From positions 4,734,538 to 4,798,537 of the forward strand of contig CM041203.1 of the NCBI GenBank assembly GCA_023078555.1: DNA of 64,000 nucleotides, read 5' to 3'. Both the position numbers and the translations under genes were made by a program. Shown here piece after piece: positions 26,690-38,703 of the stretch; position 1 is the first letter of the stretch, and the number at the start of each line of letters is the position of its first letter. The stretch comes from Ulva prolifera. Its lineage: Eukaryota; Chlorophyta; Ulvophyceae; Ulvales; Ulvaceae. A model generated the notes under the pieces. That model ran no database searches and had not been told where the DNA came from. It saw only the letters and a list, made by a program, of their open reading frames with translations.

Positions 26690-28335
26690 GATCGCGAGGC
26701 TGTTCTAAATTGACGGTAAGGGCTGCGGTGATAGGCAACAAGGCTACGCAAGCGCACGTCTGAGCGGCAGTACACCTTAGAGCCCGCGCTGATCTGTCGG
26801 TCTAATTGTTGGCTGCGCAAGAGGAACTGCCTTGCACAGCACAGCATTGGGCGACAAGGCAGGTTCTACCGACATGACGAGGGTGTTATGGGGACATTGC
26901 GCCTCCGATCAGCGACCGCAGCATTGATGCACCAGATCAGAGCCTGTACAGTATATAAACCAAATGATGGACGTTGACAGGACAGGCACAAGGCTGATGC
27001 CGGTGTGACATTGAGATACGGAGTGGTGCCGCACACCAGAGAATCCAAGCCATCTATTCTGTCGAGCTCATAGAACTGCACGGTTCTGCATTTGCACATC
27101 AATTTTGCCATATGCACTGACTTCTCGTAGGAGAGATACCGCTTCGACATTGCTCGACCGCCTTCCCCCAACATAGCCTGAGCAACTTTGATGGTGCCAG
27201 GCAGAACCTGTATTCAAGTCAAGTCCAGGCGCGTCAGAGCTAACGCAACACTTTCGGGATGAACATTGAATCAGTCAGGCCACGCACTGGCGTGCATGAG
27301 ATGCCCAGGTGTGCCTGAGTGCATTTGGCATTACGGTGCACTGCAGCGTCTGAGGCCCTGGGCATCGCCATGCAGAGGATGTTTTTGTTGTGGCCGTGCA
27401 CATAGACGCTGACGGCCGTCAACGTGGCACCAACTACAAGCTCCAGCTGAGCACTCAGATAAAATGTTGCGAGCCAGAGGTACACACAGCTTGCACGTAC
27501 ATGAATGGCAATCACGTGACATCACGTGAATGCCACAGTCAAGTAGTGTTGGTGACCTTGGCCCATCCGACTAGGCTTCCAGTGTCTGGGCAATGCTGCC
27601 TTATTTCACGGCAACACGTTGCAACGCTGCTACTTCCAGCGGCTGAGACAGAGCGAGGCGTCACGTTCCAGCTGCTACTGGCAGTGACAGTGCTGACTTG
27701 CCGGGGTGGAGATCTCGCGATCAGACTGGTGAGTTCACAGCGATTCGTGCCCAAGGAATTGCTCCTTTCCCCAGAACATGACCAATACGCTGACTGATGT
27801 GCCCCATCCTTGCAAAGGCCAAAGCCACCAACCATCAGCTCCTGAGCTACTGTAGCCGTGTTGTTAAGTCAGCATCCAAGCGGGCCTCACGCAGGCACGC
27901 CCCAACAGCACCACATGAGCATCATTATGACCCACAGAACAGCGTCCGGGACTCTGCTCACAGTCGATGCCACAAGAGAGTTCAGGATCCTCTGCTACAG
28001 CGCTGTGAGATGCGCACAGCTGAACTCAGTACTGCGCAGGGCCACATGTGTCAGGAACAGAAGACTGCGACTGTGCGGCCCATTGCTGTGCGGGCTGTGT
28101 GGTCCAGCGCACTCTTCCAAGCCAGTTGCATCCAGTCCTGTCAGCTGACCTGCAACTTTGCTCTTCCAGACACCCTCATACCACATGCCTACACAGCTGC
28201 GATCGGTTCGCACATCTACAATGACACTTCCCCATTCTGCCTACGGTGCTACCTGACTCTCTGATGTTGCCCTTGCAACACATGTTGTCCATCCAAAGTT
28301 GTCACACCAACTGGAGGCAGAGCTTGGCCATACAG

Positions 28336-28381
<46 letters not shown>

Positions 28382-28635
28382 ATCTCTGACTCCATTGCTC
28401 CTGTGCCCAGCGCTCCACTGTAGATGAGACCCAGAGAGGGTGAAAAAGCACCCCATCCCAATCACCAACTGTCGCACTCCATCACTCCTGGTGGCATTCC
28501 CACTGCGGGCCGCTGTCGGGTGTTCTTTGACACAAGCGCTGGGCACTCTCTGACACACAACAACATGCAAGTACGTGGTTGCAACATCGCAAGCCAACGT
28601 AACCACAAACGACACCCTCCCACCATGGAACAAAG
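26690..28635 (-). other. Unresolved stretch with several weak minus-strand frames
   Basis: Minus-strand frames at 27174-26866 (contains GEGGRAMSKRYLSYEKSVHM), 27515-27240 (LGISCTPVRGLTDSMFIPK) and 28213-27995 look slightly protein-like, but I could not chain them by phase and splice sites and recognise no family. They could be exons of one unrecognised gene between the Toc-like and GT2 genes. The 5' flank of the Toc-like gene lies at the left end; a C-homopolymer lies at 28336. Confidence 0.25.
28336..28381 (+). repeat. Poly-C homopolymer, 46 bases
   Basis: An uninterrupted run of C between TACAG and ATCTCTG. The minus strand is a G46 run able to form G-quadruplexes. Length should be treated with caution, since homopolymers are error-prone in sequencing. 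Confidence 0.9.
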
Positions 28636-31600
28636 TCAGGGGCGGGGCAGCCCTGGCGGTGACTTCCGGGGTGCCGCGAGCAGTGGCGGCGGAGGAGCCA
28701 GCCTCACGTCAAAGCTGGACTCCGACTCGAGTGTGGCCAACTGATGTGGACTCGCCGCCCTCGTGGAAGAACTGTGCGAGAACTGGCTATCCTCACTGGA
28801 GCGCACATCGGCTTTATGCCTGCCGGCCCTATGTCTACCCGCCCCGCGTGCTGGGTATCGGCCAGTCCCAGGCGCCAAGCGCGGGCCCGCACCGCGTCCA
28901 GAGACCCTGTACAAACCGCCTCCCCTCGGGCCGCTCCGGCTTGTAGACGTGCGTAGGGTGCTCTGCGGAGGCAAATCCTGCGAGGCCCTCCGCAGCGGCT
29001 GCGTCGCGTGCTGCGCGGCGGGCGCGTCGCCGTGCGCCGGCTGCGGGTGACTCGGCCCGCGGAGGCTATGACGCGCCGTGCCGGCCGCCTCCGTCAGCAT
29101 CATGAAATCGAGAGTGTCAACTGAGGCGTACCCTAGCGACATCGACTTGTACGGGGGGTGTGGCACAGGGGCCGGGGCTTCGCAGGCGTTTGATGACGAG
29201 GACGCAGCTGACTTGGCGAGGGAGCTCGGGGGTGTGCTGGCGGTGGACGGCAGGGACCCACGCATTGGGGTGGCACCACCCGGGGCCCCGGGGTGGGAGG
29301 CGCCGAGAGCCGGCATTCGAAAGCCCAGGTCCTCCAGGGCCTGCGGAGGTAGCGCAGGTGGGATGATGCCGAGGCGGGCCGGCAGAGCGCCGGGGCGGCC
29401 GTAGCGCGGAGGCGGCTTCAGGCCGACATCGTAAACGGGGAACGCCAGCACGGACGGCGTCATGATTGGGGGGGCCCAGCGAATGCCCTGCATGCGCAGC
29501 GGGCGGTTTACACACGCACATACATACGGACTGCATCTCCCCAACACCGCTTGATCAGTGGGCGGAAGCCGTAAAGGTAGCGTTCACCTGGAGCATGTGA
29601 AAAGCTCCTCTGAAATGAAGCGTGCGGCGTGTGACCGTGGTGGCAGGGTCGAGACTGCATGCCGGTGTTCCCATGCGTATGCCGGCCTCAACAAAGCTCG
29701 GACTTCACGTAGGCCATGCATGGTGCCCAGTGCACGGACGTGCCCTCAACGAAAGCGAACATGTACGTTCCTTGTTCTTTAGACTATACAGAGCTTACTT
29801 ATGACTGACGGGGCCTCGTTGAAACCACCGCCGATTCCCTGAGGCCATGGCCCCCGTGAGACCATCCAGACACGGAACAAACGCATGCAGCACCCTCCAG
29901 CGCTGGCGCCTGATCACATTCTCCGCCAGACGCCAACATCATCGCCAGCCATCATCGCCATTGCACAGCGCATGCGGCTGCGTAGCAGCGCCAACAACCC
30001 ACGAAATGCAAGGACTCGGATGATCCTCGATATCACACACACCTCGGCGCCGTCCCCAGCAACCCGCGCCATGTGAGCGCGTCGCAGCAGCGCAATCTCG
30101 CCAGCCGCGTACGTCTTCTCCGCGATGGCGCGCTTCCTCTCCAGCGCCGCCTTGCGTTCGATGTGGTTCTTGTGCCGCTCCTGGAGCTTGAGCTCCGTCG
30201 TGTCTGCGCCGTCGGTGTCTGACACCTCGGACCGAGCGACGACGCCGCCGCCGACGCCGGCGCGCGTGCCCCACGTTGTGATGTGCAGCGTGCCGAGCGC
30301 ATAGAGCTTCAGCGCGGCGAAGTAGTACTGGTACCCGATGAAGAACAGCAGGTACGTGAGGTCCTCTGCAGAAGACGCGCTCGGGTCAGCTCAGGCCAAC
30401 GCATGCATGCAACACATGCACTCTGCGGGTGCTTCAGTGATTTCAACAATTCAAAGGCCACTGAAAGAAGTTGACGCGCATTCGATCACCGTGCAGAGAC
30501 TGTGGCGTCCTGTGTGATCAGCATCCGTGCAGTAAAGGTGCCCCTGGCTAACCTGAGTTGATCAGCGTGCCTGAACATTACGAGCGTGGCATTGGTATAT
30601 TGTGGCCACTATCGCCACATAGCACTCAACTTCTCGAGCAGGCGTGGGACTCGGAGGCCTGCGGTAGGACCAGTGGCAGCGGGGCATGCGGAGGCGCACC
30701 AGGGCAGCGGTAGAAGTGAGGCAGCATGCGCAGAGTCCTCGAGAACAGCACCCACAGGAAGTAGACGCACAGGGCCGTCACGACGTTCACGAAGCTCTTG
30801 TCGTCCTTGATCAGCGCTAGAGACAGGACAAACAGGACCGGCCCGGCTGTGAGTGTGAAGGGCGAAATCATGCGATCCACCATCAGCACAGCCTGCAAAC
30901 ACGCTCGCCTTAGAGCCGTGAATGCGCTCTACATTGCTGTGCTGCCATGTGGCTTCAATGGTGCAGGGCTGCCATGACCAATCGGTCATGTATGCAGCCA
31001 ATAAAATTAAACTGTAGCGGCCAAAAAAATGGTTGTGGCCATTCTTGTTGCCAACGTTGGTGGTACAGTCCGTGGCCATGTCCGTGGCCAAGCTGTGGTG
31101 CGAGAGGCAGTGCCGTTGCCACGCTGTAGGGATCTCTGTAGTGTTTTGTAGGCCACAACAACCATGGCAAGATGAAGACGACACCACTGGTCACCAGCGT
31201 CCGGGCGGTCAGCACACTTCACCGAGGAGCCATGCCTCAACCCACTGCCAGACTTCAGCAGGTTCAGTCTAGGCGTCTGCGCGCATGGCGCCACACAAGA
31301 GCCTTGCAGCACAAACATAGAAAACTTACTATACGTCCGGGGGCGCAGACGTCCAAACAGCACAGCCTATGCCATCGGGTCGCCCACGTCTAGCCCGTAT
31401 GCAAGGGGCATGCCCAGAAAACGCAGTCCAGAACTACATACACACAAGGTGCTACCTGCCTCCTGACTCTTGTCCCTGCAACACACATGCAAGGCGTCCA
31501 GACGTGCTGCACCTGCACGGGGTAGCGGTTCCAGATTGTCCGTTCCATGACCAGGGACTTGAAGTCTGAGCGCCAAGTATTACGTGTCCAGCGGAGGATC

Positions 31601-32902
31601 TGCATGAAGAATTTGCCGTCTGCCTTGAACGTGGTTGCAAGCGTGCATTCCGGTGATATCTGCATGGACATCTTCCATCGCTGCGACACGATCCACCGGG
31701 TCATGAATTTGTCGTCTCCTGAAATAAGCGGATACCTGCGTGCCAACCCTGAACTGCTCGGCAGACGATGAAGGTCGTCATGGGCGATGCCTAGAATGTA
31801 GAGTGTAAGAGCATCACACATCACATGCTACAAACGCCTTTCATGGCACTGAAACGGGCAAGGCTGATTCTCTGCTTTCATCAGAGTGAATGCAGGAGTT
31901 CCACGTTCAGGAGCAGGCAATTTCCAAGCAAGCTGCAACCCATTGTAGCGAAAAGAAGATGTGGTTTGGTTCAGATACACGAAGCGCATGGCGGCGTTCA
32001 TGACATCTCCAGTCGGCAATATTGGCAGAAGCTGCTGTGTGTAGTCTGCAAAATCAAATCAGGCGGGCAAGTCAAACAGGAAGGAGCCTCAAGAATGCTG
32101 ATGGCAGTATGGCATGTGGCTGAAGAGCACACTTGTTCCACCAGAGCTCATTGCAGAATTGGTCAGGGAAAGCTTCGGTTAGAATCCTTTTGTGGTAGAG
32201 CGCTGTTCGGCCTGACAGGCAGGAAACACTACCGTCGTAGAATGTGGATGCAGCTGCTTCGAGCATGCGGCCTGAGAGCCGCATGTCAGCGATGCGCTCG
32301 AACACGGTTGGTGGCCTGGTCAAGTCGTTTGGGCGCATGATCTGTGCTGAGCCAACACCACCCATGTGTGGGTCATCGAACGGCACGATCAGCCACTTCA
32401 GAAAGTTGGCGTTCCAGATCGCATCATCATCCGTGAAGCAAATGAGGTCTGTCTTGGCTGCATCGATGCCTGCGAGATGAGCAGCAGCACCTCGTCAAAA
32501 GTTCGTAACATCTTGCTTGCTGCAGCCTCGTTTGCATTCACTGTAGACTCCTAGGCTGCGGTGCGACTGCGTACCATGAACAAGCTGAAAGCGTTTGTGA
32601 GCCTTGTCAATTTGGAGGACACGTGTGATGTCAGCAGCGACGGATGTGTCAGCGATCCGTTTGAGCTCCTTCTGTTTCTCTTGACCGACAGTCACAATAA
32701 TGATTTCATAAGGCTGGTTCAACACCCAGCTGCGCATTGCCTCGTGCATCGCCTCCTCATCGGTGTCGATGGTGGGAATGATGAGGGTCACATCTTGCGG
32801 CTTGAACTTGTTTCCGAACTTGAGAGGGGGTTGTGGAGTGTACGCTAGGTACCCTACCACTCGAAATAGGAACATGAGCCATCGCCAGATGCCTGCAGCC
32901 AT
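28636..32902 (-). CDS. GT2-family membrane glycosyltransferase (Cps1/hyaluronan-synthase-like)
   Basis: Processive-type family 2 glycosyltransferase, expected to polymerise a sugar from a nucleotide-sugar at a membrane; substrate unknown. Exons (minus): 32902-32575, 32469-32133, 31735-31513, 30892-30700, 30365-30043, 29487-28636; 751 residues, all joins in frame. An N-terminal membrane helix precedes VTLIIPTIDTDEE, the donor-binding FTDDDAIW (Asp123-125), the acceptor motif SGDDKFMTRW and the QxxRW-type QILRWTRNTW (residues 267-276). Three or four C-terminal membrane helices follow, ending in LKLYALGTLHITTWGTR. A helical charged segment then leads to a 283-residue Pro/Ala/Ser-rich tail with no domain, unusually long for the family. 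The catalytic set is complete. The ATG at 32902 is chosen because it directly precedes the first helix; an upstream ATG at 33004 is in frame. Confidence 0.85.
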
Positions 32903-34500
32903 GAATATTGAAGCTGACTCCAAAATGCGCAGAAGGAGCGGCTGTGTCGAGCTGTGTCTACAATTGCAGCACATGACAGCTTGACAGACCAGGGTTGGAA
33001 ACATATTGAAATGTGCAAGGACACCAAGGATTCACTTGATGATTAGCCTGTCTGCTGCGCATTCATGCATACTCGCTAGTTGAGCGCACCGACCACTCCA
33101 AGTGGCACAAGAGCAGGGAGTGCCTCTCGAATGGCCCTTGACCATGGATCTTCTTGCAGAAATACACCCATGTTGATACTTTAGCTTGGGATGCTCCCAC
33201 TGCCTCGGAAATGCTCGATGTCGACGCTTCGACAGAGCAATTGCAAGGGACGGATCGTGGTCGGAAACGAGGATCAGCCACTATTTTGACTGATTTCAGT
33301 CTCGAGATGCGATGATGTGCATATGCTGGGCTGCAGCGCCGGGCTGCAAATAGGGCGGGCGACTTCGAGCATGCGGCAGACTTCGAGATACAGGCGTCGC
33401 TGATATCTCCCTGGAGACACTGCTTCATTCAGAACAGAACGACTCTCTGATACGCTCCCCCATTTGGCAGCCCCTGACAACAAGGCTCGGCAGAACTTAT
33501 TTGTCCGAGCTCGTAACGCACAATGCATGGTGGTGGCGCATTGCATGCTGCACAAACACCACAGTTTGTTTCAAAGAGAGCGTTGCTGGACAATAGAAGA
33601 TACGTCCTGGTGAGACTTAGTGGCAAAAATGATGCCACTAAACGTCTCCGCGGGGGATCTTTAACTATTGGACAGTCTCATGCCCAGGACAAGTGCTCAA
33701 GAGTGCAGCAACATGTGCAGCTTACACTGGACAGTGCACCTGTCCACAGTGGTCCAGTTCTGGTGCACCCGGGCGGCCCCTGGATCAGTTAGGAACGTTG
33801 CTGGAGTCCATCCTCACGCCCCTACATTCTTGTCCCACGTCGTGTGAACTGTAAGACAGGCGGATTGCCATTCTCCATGCATGCACTTTCACTAGCTGCA
33901 TGCCCGCAGCATGCAGCTGGACCTAAAATTTGGCTGTGTAAGATCGTCAGGCCATCGATTGTTTTATTCAGTCGGGTCTTGGCATGTGTCAAAGGGGTTA
34001 TCAAGCATGGCTGAGGCCACAGTGCCGCAACATTTTTGCTAAAAGATCTTTTGCTAAAAGATCTGGCCGTTCTTGTCTTCTCGAATGTGACCACTTGGTG
34101 CTTTGTTTGGTTCACTCTGCTGTACTGGGCCTGCTGCCTGTCGGTATGCCCATGCAATGGAGCATCCCGCTTGGCAGTGTCAACATGTCCATCCTGCGTC
34201 TCCCATGCAATGGTCCACGCTCATGCAATTTGTTTGCTCCTTCTGCCAGTGCGGTGCAACCCGCCACTCAATCTTGGAAGATGCAGAACGGGTGCGGCGG
34301 AGGACAAAGAAACGAGGAGGAAAAATAATCAAAACAGTTGACAGCTTTGTCATAAATGCAGCTGCACATTGTTGACATCTGCACTCTGCTTGTCAGTCGG
34401 GGCTGTGTGGTGAGATGCTCTTGTTGCTTTTGTTGTGTTCTTTGGACAGGTTTACTTTGCAAAATTGTTGTGTGAAGATGATGCAGGCACGAAAAAGAAA
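32903..34500. other. Intergenic, no supported gene
   Basis: Upstream of the GT2 gene. Short frames on both strands, none with domain-like content. A tandem GCTAAAAGATCTTTTGCTAAAAG motif (longer than shown by its 12-base unit) sits near 34040. The GT2 promoter should be in the left part. Confidence 0.4.
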
Positions 34501-34529
34501 CGTCGCGACACCTCTACACCTGCACTTGC

Positions 34530-36410
34530 TTGAAGCTATAGACCATCACGATACATACAGCAGTGCTGAGTCTGTGAGCAGACCGGTCTGGTGCAGTTTA
34601 TCATGGTAGATCGCATACAGTTCGTCAAGTGTCCCGTGGCGATGTTTCATTTACATCATTCATCCATCTGCAATTATCATCTTGGCCAACATTCAAAGAT
34701 CTGAACGAGCCGCGGAAAGGCATCATAATCCATACACCATACTGAAAAGGCGGAGATCGCATGAAACGATCATCATAGAAGCTGTGAACATACCGGTCCT
34801 CGAAACCAAGAACTTGTGCAAGGAGCCAAGTGCTCTGCAAAGGTCAGCACCTACCATGCACGGGCCATGGCGGTCAGGCCTTGACGCAGGCAGTGTGCAA
34901 TCATCTGCTGGTAAATATCTACTCGCAACTGGGAAACAACTTGACTATGATCTCCGGTGAAGATAGCAGCCTGTAAGATCAGGAGGCAACGAAAGCAGCG
35001 GGTTTGCCTCCGTCGTGGCTCAAATGTACACCAGCATACCGATGACGTACCAAACAAGCACCAGGGGCTGTGGAGTGCTTGTGTCTCAAACGCTGTGCCC
35101 TCGGCTCAGGCAGGCACAGCTTGCGGCGGGCCAGGGCGGCGTAGGCGCCGGAGTGGCCCCACCACGGCAGCAGCCATAGACGTGACTTTCCTTCGAATCC
35201 CTGAGAGACGGCCGCTCTTGCCCAGTGCACGTGACTGAGCTAGGGCCCCTGACTCAGCGGTCCTCGGGGGCTCTGAGCAGAGGCTGGCAGCTGCCTCGTG
35301 AAGCGCAGCTGGGGGTGCAGTTCTGTTGACGTGGGGTGCCAGAGGTCGGGTTGTGCATGGGCTAGACGGAGTGGAGGGGGGCGGGAGAGCTGCAGGGAGA
35401 GTCAGGGAAGTTGTGCGGGGCGTGCGCGGGCGGCTGGGGATTCGCGACACAGATCGTGCGGCACCAAGGAGCTGGGGAGTACGCGGTGTGGAGCGGTGGC
35501 GCGGTGGTGGGGGGGAAGAGGCGGGTGGAGGAGAAGCGCAGCCAGGGCCACTTGGGCGCAAGGCAGCCTCCAGTGCCGGGAGCTCCTCAATCGCCTCCAG
35601 GCTACACTGGGTTGCTTCTGCTGTGAAGTAGCTTGGCTCGGTGGAGGTGTCGATGTGGGAGGGGGTGGTAGGAGGAGATTCGTCGTCGAATGTGAGGAAG
35701 GACGACGTGGGGGGCAGGTCCTGGGGAGACATGTACAGGAGGGCCGAGGAGATGGAGGATGACGAGCCATCGAGCTCGAATGAGTACTGAAGGCAGTAAG
35801 AGTCTCGGCTGGCGAGAGCTGACGCAGCCCGAGGTCGCCTGGGTGTCACTTCCTGCAGTGGCTGGTAGAAGACGTGAGTGCCATTGGCTGCGAAACTCTG
35901 CCCCTGTCGCGGCTGGCCAGCAGGCCTGCGCAGACCGACAGACAGCCAGACGATTTACAAGGATCATATGGCGGTGAGAGGACGTGTGATGAGGATGCAC
36001 ACCTGGCTCACCGGAGAATCGCGCGCCGGTGAGACCTCGCCGTCCAGGGATGGCAAGGGTGACGTGAACGGAGATTCTTCCTGCAAGTGCGGTGTAAATG
36101 TTGAGCCAAGTACATCATGTTGGTTTCGCTGGCGCAGCTTGCCAAACAAACAGAGCCTGTTTTTTTTTTAACAAGGTAACGTTATGCTTGCGCAGGAACG
36201 CAGGTGCATCATCGTACGCAATACAAGTATAAGTGATTTTCTGCGAAGCGCCAGAGAGGTGGAGCATGGCAGTGCGATTCGCGTGATTCTGCTGCAGAGT
36301 TCGCGGGCGCGCACCCACTCGAACGCAGGGCAGCCATCAGAATCCAATGCAACACCTTGAAAAGCTTCATCTGCTCTCAAAGCACTTCCAGGTTTGTGAA
36401 TCTGCATCAC
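34530..36410 (-). CDS. Unidentified minus-strand multi-exon gene, approximate extent
   Basis: Several minus-strand blocks look coding and carry the window's splice motifs, but no family is recognised. Block 1, about 36410-36322, reads IHKPGSALRADEAFQGVALD and ends in CPAFEW before a GTGCGC donor. Block 2, about 36150-36002, reads FGKLRQRNQHDVLGSTFTP and ends DSPVSQ before GTGTGC. Block 3, about 35855-35110, begins after a CTGCAG acceptor and is a 245-residue Ser/Pro-rich region. Block 4, about 34977-34860, contains GDHSQVVSQLRVDIYQQMIA. Block 5, about 34831-34650, contains LGFEDRYVHSFYDDRF then PFQYGVWIMMPFRG, and a last piece near 34610-34530 reads DELYAIYHDKLHQTGLL. Joins between blocks 1 and 2, and at the 3' end, are unresolved; coordinates are only a frame. 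Confidence 0.4.
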
Positions 36411-38703
36411 ATCGTCATGGATGATCAACCGGCAGACCAAGGCCGCGGGCAGGCCCGATCACAATGGAACACGCGTCCGCCCGTTGCGTCGAGCGGCCAC
36501 GGAAACGACACCTACTGCTCTTCTAGGGAGCTCACCGGAGATGAAAATTCTTCCATCACAGCTTGTGTAAGGTATGGCACACTGGTGGCGGATGCGGGGC
36601 TTGTGTTAACGTTTGAGCTGGTGATTTTATGGTGCAAAGCCAAGAGGACCTGTACGGATCACAAATTGTTGGCATGTAGGTGATATGATGATGATGCAAA
36701 AGTGAAGACCGGTGATGACTTCAGCGCTGCGGCCTCGGGTGTTGCCTCACGAAGATTCGCGGCTGGCACAGGGATGAAGCTGCATACGGGCCGGTCCATA
36801 ACAGCTAGCTCTTCATACCTCATCGATCTGCTTGAGTGTTTCTACGGAAGTGTGCATTGGTTGGCCCTGCTGATCCATCATATGTGCCCCGGCGTATCCT
36901 TCTGGTAGCAAACGTCTGGATGATAGCGGCAGATCGGCGTTGACAGAAATCACTATATCATGAAAATATTGACACATTCTGACGTTGTGAAGTAGGCGTC
37001 ACTAGGTGGCGTTGTTGGGGATCACCTCCGCTTGTCTACGGCTCGCGCTTGAAGTCACGCTGCGCAGGAAGCGACCGTGTCTTCTCAGAGAGTGCATTCT
37101 CATGCGACACAAAACTCAAGGAGCCATGGATTTTAATCACTTCAAACAACCGCTGCTATTCCAACGACGCACTCTGGGATCGCCGGCAATGCATGGATCC
37201 GGAGCGCTGTCAGATTCAAGCTTATAATTAAGCGACGCACGCTGGGCCCAGCATCACAGAAACATCAGCGATTGCATCCGTTGGTAGCCAATTCTCTGTG
37301 CTACAACTACAACGTTGAAAAGGCAGGCAGCACCGCGTTTCCTTGTGCAAGATGGCCCATGACGCGTTTGTCGCATCGACCTGTGCAGGTTGAAAGTTTT
37401 CCGCGCGGTATACCAGAGAGCAAAATGTAACTCGGGTGCCTCACTTCTCTTTCAGGGATTTGTAGAGAATGGTGTCCTGGGTGCTGAAATTCTGGATAGA
37501 ACTTCTCATATTTTGCCTGGAGACAACCCACTCGGCCGTACGTGACCACCTCGCTTAGCACATGTGTACAGGAGGAGGCCCTGTGAGTTGCGTACGGTCG
37601 TCTGAGGGGGGTTTCCAGGTGGTTTACCCCTTCGGCATATGTGGCCCCGTTAATTCGGAGTTGTCAATGTTTAATAGGATACGGCTCAGTAACTTTAGAT
37701 TTACTTTACTTTACCCAGAGAGACTGTCGGACACGTGGACCGCTTAATTAATTATATAAGCTATAACTGTAGCAAAGGCATGCAGCTAGCTGCAGCAAAT
37801 GCATGCACCTGTACGACGAGCCTAAGAGCAAGCTGTACCATAGGCCAGTCGAAAAGACATGTTGATGCATTAGTTGATGATGAGTTCATCTTTCAATTTG
37901 CATGCAGGCATACACCAGCTGGGCACAGCTTGCGGCGCATCCAATGAGCCAAGTTCAGCGCAAGCACGTGACGTGCATGCATGCGTTTACCCTTCGCCCC
38001 GCGCAGGCCTTCCGCCACGCTCCCAGATGTATAGGGTCGGATAATTGTCCGAAATCCGTGGGAGGCCTGGTAGAAACCACTATATATCCCATCTCAGTCG
38101 CCAGGTGGATGTTAAAATGGGGCCGGCTAGATTCAGTATAATTAGAAAAAAAAACCAAAGCAAAAAAAGCCCTGCGTTCGCGTCGCGCCAGCAACAGCAA
38201 ACGGCGCTTTCACGCCTCGGCAGAGCTCTGCGCGCGTCTCCCGGGACGGCTTTTGTCGCGATATGACAATATGACGGCGTCGACGCCAATATGCATGCAC
38301 CGCCGCCTGAGATGTCGCCGGGAATGCATATGACGCGTCATGACGGTGCACATGCGCCGACAACAAGCAATTGCAAGCGTGCACCGTCGTTCGCGTAGGC
38401 TTCGACGCGCGGAAGGTCGACAGTGCCGGCCGTGGCACGGGGCAGCGGCATAAATGCCGCGAGCGTCAACCGGTACACGTTTCAACAAAAGTCCTCCGCT
38501 ACGTCCACATTTACATGTACAGCAACTTGCTGTAATCGCTATAGTTGAACTCGACTGCACTTTCGGCACAGAGAATTCGTGAGGCTGGCAATATTCAGCC
38601 TGCCCTCTAGCTGCAGCTTAGGTATACGTAGCCAATTGCAAGTCTGAACTGCCTCGAGCCAGATATCTGAACATCTGCGGCCGTGTGACACTCCGACTTC
38701 GAG
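36411..38703. other. Intergenic with one dispersed repeat copy
   Basis: No supported gene. Holds the dispersed repeat (37534-37716) and the upstream region of the first PP2C gene. TATATA at about 38081 and CATAAAT at about 38449 are the only TATA-like motifs seen upstream of that gene. Confidence 0.4.
37534..37716 (+). repeat. Dispersed repeat, forward copy
   Basis: Matches 47341-47514 over about 175 bases. Shared blocks include GTGACCACCTCGCTTAGCAC, GAGGAGGCCCTGTGAGTTGC, GTACGGTCGTCTGA, GTGGTTTACCCCTTCGGCAT and TAAATTTAGAT-like 3' sequence. The match begins and ends abruptly, so this is a repeat and not shared gene context. Confidence 0.85.

Noticed and set aside
28241-28633. Poly-glycine frames across the C46 run
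   Set aside because: Created by the homopolymer read on the minus strand.
30955-31363. Hydrophobic frame RTLVTSGVVFILPWLLW inside the GT2 gene
   Set aside because: The flanking exons join directly (RYPVQ-AVLMVDRM) in frame and match family order, so this lies in an intron.
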